Of a stretch of 6,745 bases of DNA, positions 1 to 6,745 are shown piece by piece. Where the stretch lies: contig SKQI01000075.1 of the NCBI GenBank assembly GCA_007119095.1, positions 1 to 6,745 of the forward strand, given 5' to 3'. Made by a program: the position numbers and the translations under genes. The notes under the pieces are model-generated. The model had not been told where the DNA came from, made no database searches, and saw nothing but the letters and a program-made list of their open reading frames with translations. This DNA is from Wenzhouxiangella sp. (GTDB taxonomy: Bacteria; Pseudomonadota; Gammaproteobacteria; Xanthomonadales; Wenzhouxiangellaceae). How positions within the stretch are numbered: position 1 is the stretch's first letter; every line of letters begins with the position of its first letter.

Positions 1-43
1 TCGGCCGCCTTGGCTTGCGGACCAGCTGATTGATCGTGGACAT
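1..43 (-). CDS. rpsL: 30S ribosomal protein S12, N-terminal fragment (runs off the left edge)
   Basis: Only 14 whole codons are present, reading MSTINQLVRKPRRP. This matches the conserved start of S12 (E. coli begins MATVNQLVRKPRAR). S12 sits at the decoding centre of the 30S subunit and is the classic site of streptomycin-resistance mutations, but those positions lie outside the window. The ATG at 41-43 is chosen because it gives the family's usual N-terminus and has a Shine-Dalgarno-like UAAGG 11 bases upstream. The position right after rpoB-rpoC on the same strand is the normal gammaproteobacterial order, which supports the call despite the short fragment. It has its own promoter in the gap. 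The Arg-Pro at residues 13-14 departs from the E. coli sequence, which is unremarkable. Confidence 0.93.
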   Translation of the reverse strand, partial: MSTINQLVRKPRRP

Positions 44-54
44 AGTTTTTCAGG

Positions 55-59
55 CCTTA
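55..59 (-). promoter_or_regulatory. Ribosome binding site of rpsL
   Basis: The minus strand reads TAAGG, followed by 11 bases (CCTGAAAAACT) and then the rpsL ATG. The match to the anti-Shine-Dalgarno sequence is short and the spacing is on the long side. It is clearly weaker than the GGAGGAG in front of rpoC, but it is the only candidate. The A-rich stretch between it and the ATG would favour ribosome loading. Confidence 0.6.
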
Positions 60-70
60 AGAAAACAAAC

Positions 71-95
71 GACAGAACCGCAAAAGCGGTCTGCC
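71..95 (-). promoter_or_regulatory. Hairpin in the rpsL 5' leader with a U-rich 3' flank (attenuator-like)
   Basis: In the minus-strand transcript, ACCGC and GCGGU pair around a UUUU loop (77-90). One bulged U allows three more pairs (CAG with CUG), making 8 pairs over 73-93; a further G-C pair beyond one mismatch reaches 71-95. The next bases are UCGUUUGUUUUC, mostly U but interrupted by G and C. The structure lies just downstream of the likely transcription start and about 14 bases before the Shine-Dalgarno sequence. It could be a leaky intrinsic terminator, a 5' stabilising stem, or have no function. The pairing is read directly from the sequence; any regulatory role is inference. Confidence 0.4.
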
Positions 96-106
96 GAAGA
101 ACGGGA

Positions 107-135
107 ATTTTAAGGGGTTGTTGACGCCCTGTCAA
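107..135 (-). promoter_or_regulatory. Sigma-70 promoter for rpsL
   Basis: On the minus strand the -35 box is TTGACA (130-135, exact consensus), followed by a 17-base spacer and the -10 box TAAAAT (107-112, one mismatch to TATAAT). This is the optimal spacing and points at rpsL. Transcription should begin near position 100, giving a leader of about 57 bases. The bases after the -10 box read TCCCGTT, a C/G-rich discriminator. In ribosomal protein and rRNA promoters such discriminators go with negative stringent control by ppGpp and DksA, so that control is a reasonable inference. No AT-rich UP element is present upstream; a GC dyad occupies that place. The bases around the expected start are pyrimidines (TTCTTC), with a G at 102 as the nearest purine. 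Confidence 0.85.
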
Positions 136-152
136 GGCCGCGTTGCGCGGCC
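136..152. repeat. Perfect 7-bp GC dyad abutting the rpsL -35 box
   Basis: GGCCGCG (136-142) and CGCGGCC (146-152) are exact inverted repeats around a 3-base loop. In RNA from the minus strand this would be a stable stem-loop followed by UUGACAGGG, not by a U tract, so it is a poor intrinsic terminator. Its 3' edge touches the -35 hexamer at 135. It could form the 3' end of processed rpoC mRNA or lie under a protein at the promoter; neither can be shown from sequence. Confidence 0.55.
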
Positions 153-168
153 CTGCCAGTTGATGAAC

Positions 169-194
169 GGGGAAGAGGAAGACCCTCTCACCCC
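169..194. repeat. Imperfect G/C dyad between rpoC and rpsL
   Basis: GGGG (169-172) pairs with CCCC (191-194) and GAGG (175-178) with CCTC (184-187), leaving a small internal loop and a 5-base apical loop. On the minus strand this reads as a GGGGTGAGAGG arm and a CCTCTTCCCC arm. Such G-rich/C-rich palindromes are common between genes in GC-rich Gammaproteobacteria. No U tract follows on either strand. Confidence 0.35.
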
Positions 195-200
195 TTCTCA

Positions 201-221
201 AGCCGGGGCCAAGCCCCGGCT
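201..221. repeat. Perfect 9-bp dyad just after the rpoC stop codon
   Basis: AGCCGGGGC (201-209) and GCCCCGGCT (213-221) are exact inverted repeats around CAA. The rpoC stop codon ends at 230, so the stem begins 8 bases after it in the transcript. The hairpin is very stable, but the bases after it on the minus strand are TGAGAAGGGG, with no U tract. A classical Rho-independent terminator is therefore unlikely. A 3'-end stabilising or processing hairpin, or a copy of a short interspersed palindromic repeat, fits better. The structure is seen directly; its role is inferred. Confidence 0.6.
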
Positions 222-229
222 CGCCATGA

Positions 230-4426
<4,197 letters not shown>

Positions 4427-4433
4427 TTGCTAA

Positions 4434-4440
4434 CTCCTCC
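4434..4440 (-). promoter_or_regulatory. Strong ribosome binding site of rpoC
   Basis: The minus strand reads GGAGGAG, then 7 bases (TTAGCAA), then the rpoC ATG. This is close to the ideal Shine-Dalgarno match and spacing, and it settles the start codon. It lies inside the 19-base rpoB-rpoC gap, starting 5 bases after the rpoB TGA, so ribosomes finishing rpoB end next to it. That arrangement fits matched synthesis of the two subunits. Confidence 0.9.
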
Positions 4441-4445
4441 TGAAC

Positions 4446-6745
<2,300 letters not shown>

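Noticed and set aside
121..149. Possible + strand promoter starting from TTGACG at 121-126
   Set aside because: At the proper spacing the sequence is GC-rich (around 144-149, tgcgcg) with no -10 box, and nothing codes on the + strand.
201..221. Intrinsic terminator of rpoC
   Set aside because: The stem is strong, but no U-rich tract follows on the minus strand (TGAGAAGGGG), so I list it as a dyad rather than a terminator.

Overview
The window is ordinary core chromosome from a gammaproteobacterium, read entirely on the minus strand: the 3' part of rpoB, the whole of rpoC, a gap of 186 bases, and the first codons of rpsL. The proteins match the enterobacterial and pseudomonad RNA polymerase subunits closely. 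RpoC carries the large lineage insert in the trigger loop that is usual in Gammaproteobacteria, and its key residues fall at exactly the E. coli numbers. The RpoB insert region and the divergent tails differ from both E. coli and Pseudomonas, and codons are strongly G/C-ending. I read this as a GC-rich, non-enteric gammaproteobacterium. A Chromatiales- or Xanthomonadales-like lineage is possible, but I cannot fix the order.

Layout in transcription order (high to low coordinates): rpoB runs in from beyond the right edge and stops at 4446. A 19-base gap with a strong ribosome binding site leads into rpoC (4426 to 230). Next comes a non-coding stretch holding three GC-rich dyads, a near-consensus sigma-70 promoter (130-135 / 107-112), a leader with a hairpin and a U-rich stretch, and a modest Shine-Dalgarno sequence. 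The ATG of rpsL is at 43 and the gene leaves at the left edge.

Functionally, rpoB and rpoC supply the two catalytic subunits of RNA polymerase from one transcript. rpsL opens the ribosomal 'str' gene group (typically rpsL-rpsG-fusA-tuf, outside this window). No classical terminator with a U tract lies between rpoC and the rpsL promoter, so the two units may be partly coupled by read-through, with rpsL also having its own start. I see no mobile element, CRISPR array, RNA gene or unknown system. The only region with unexplained structure is the rpoC-rpsL gap.
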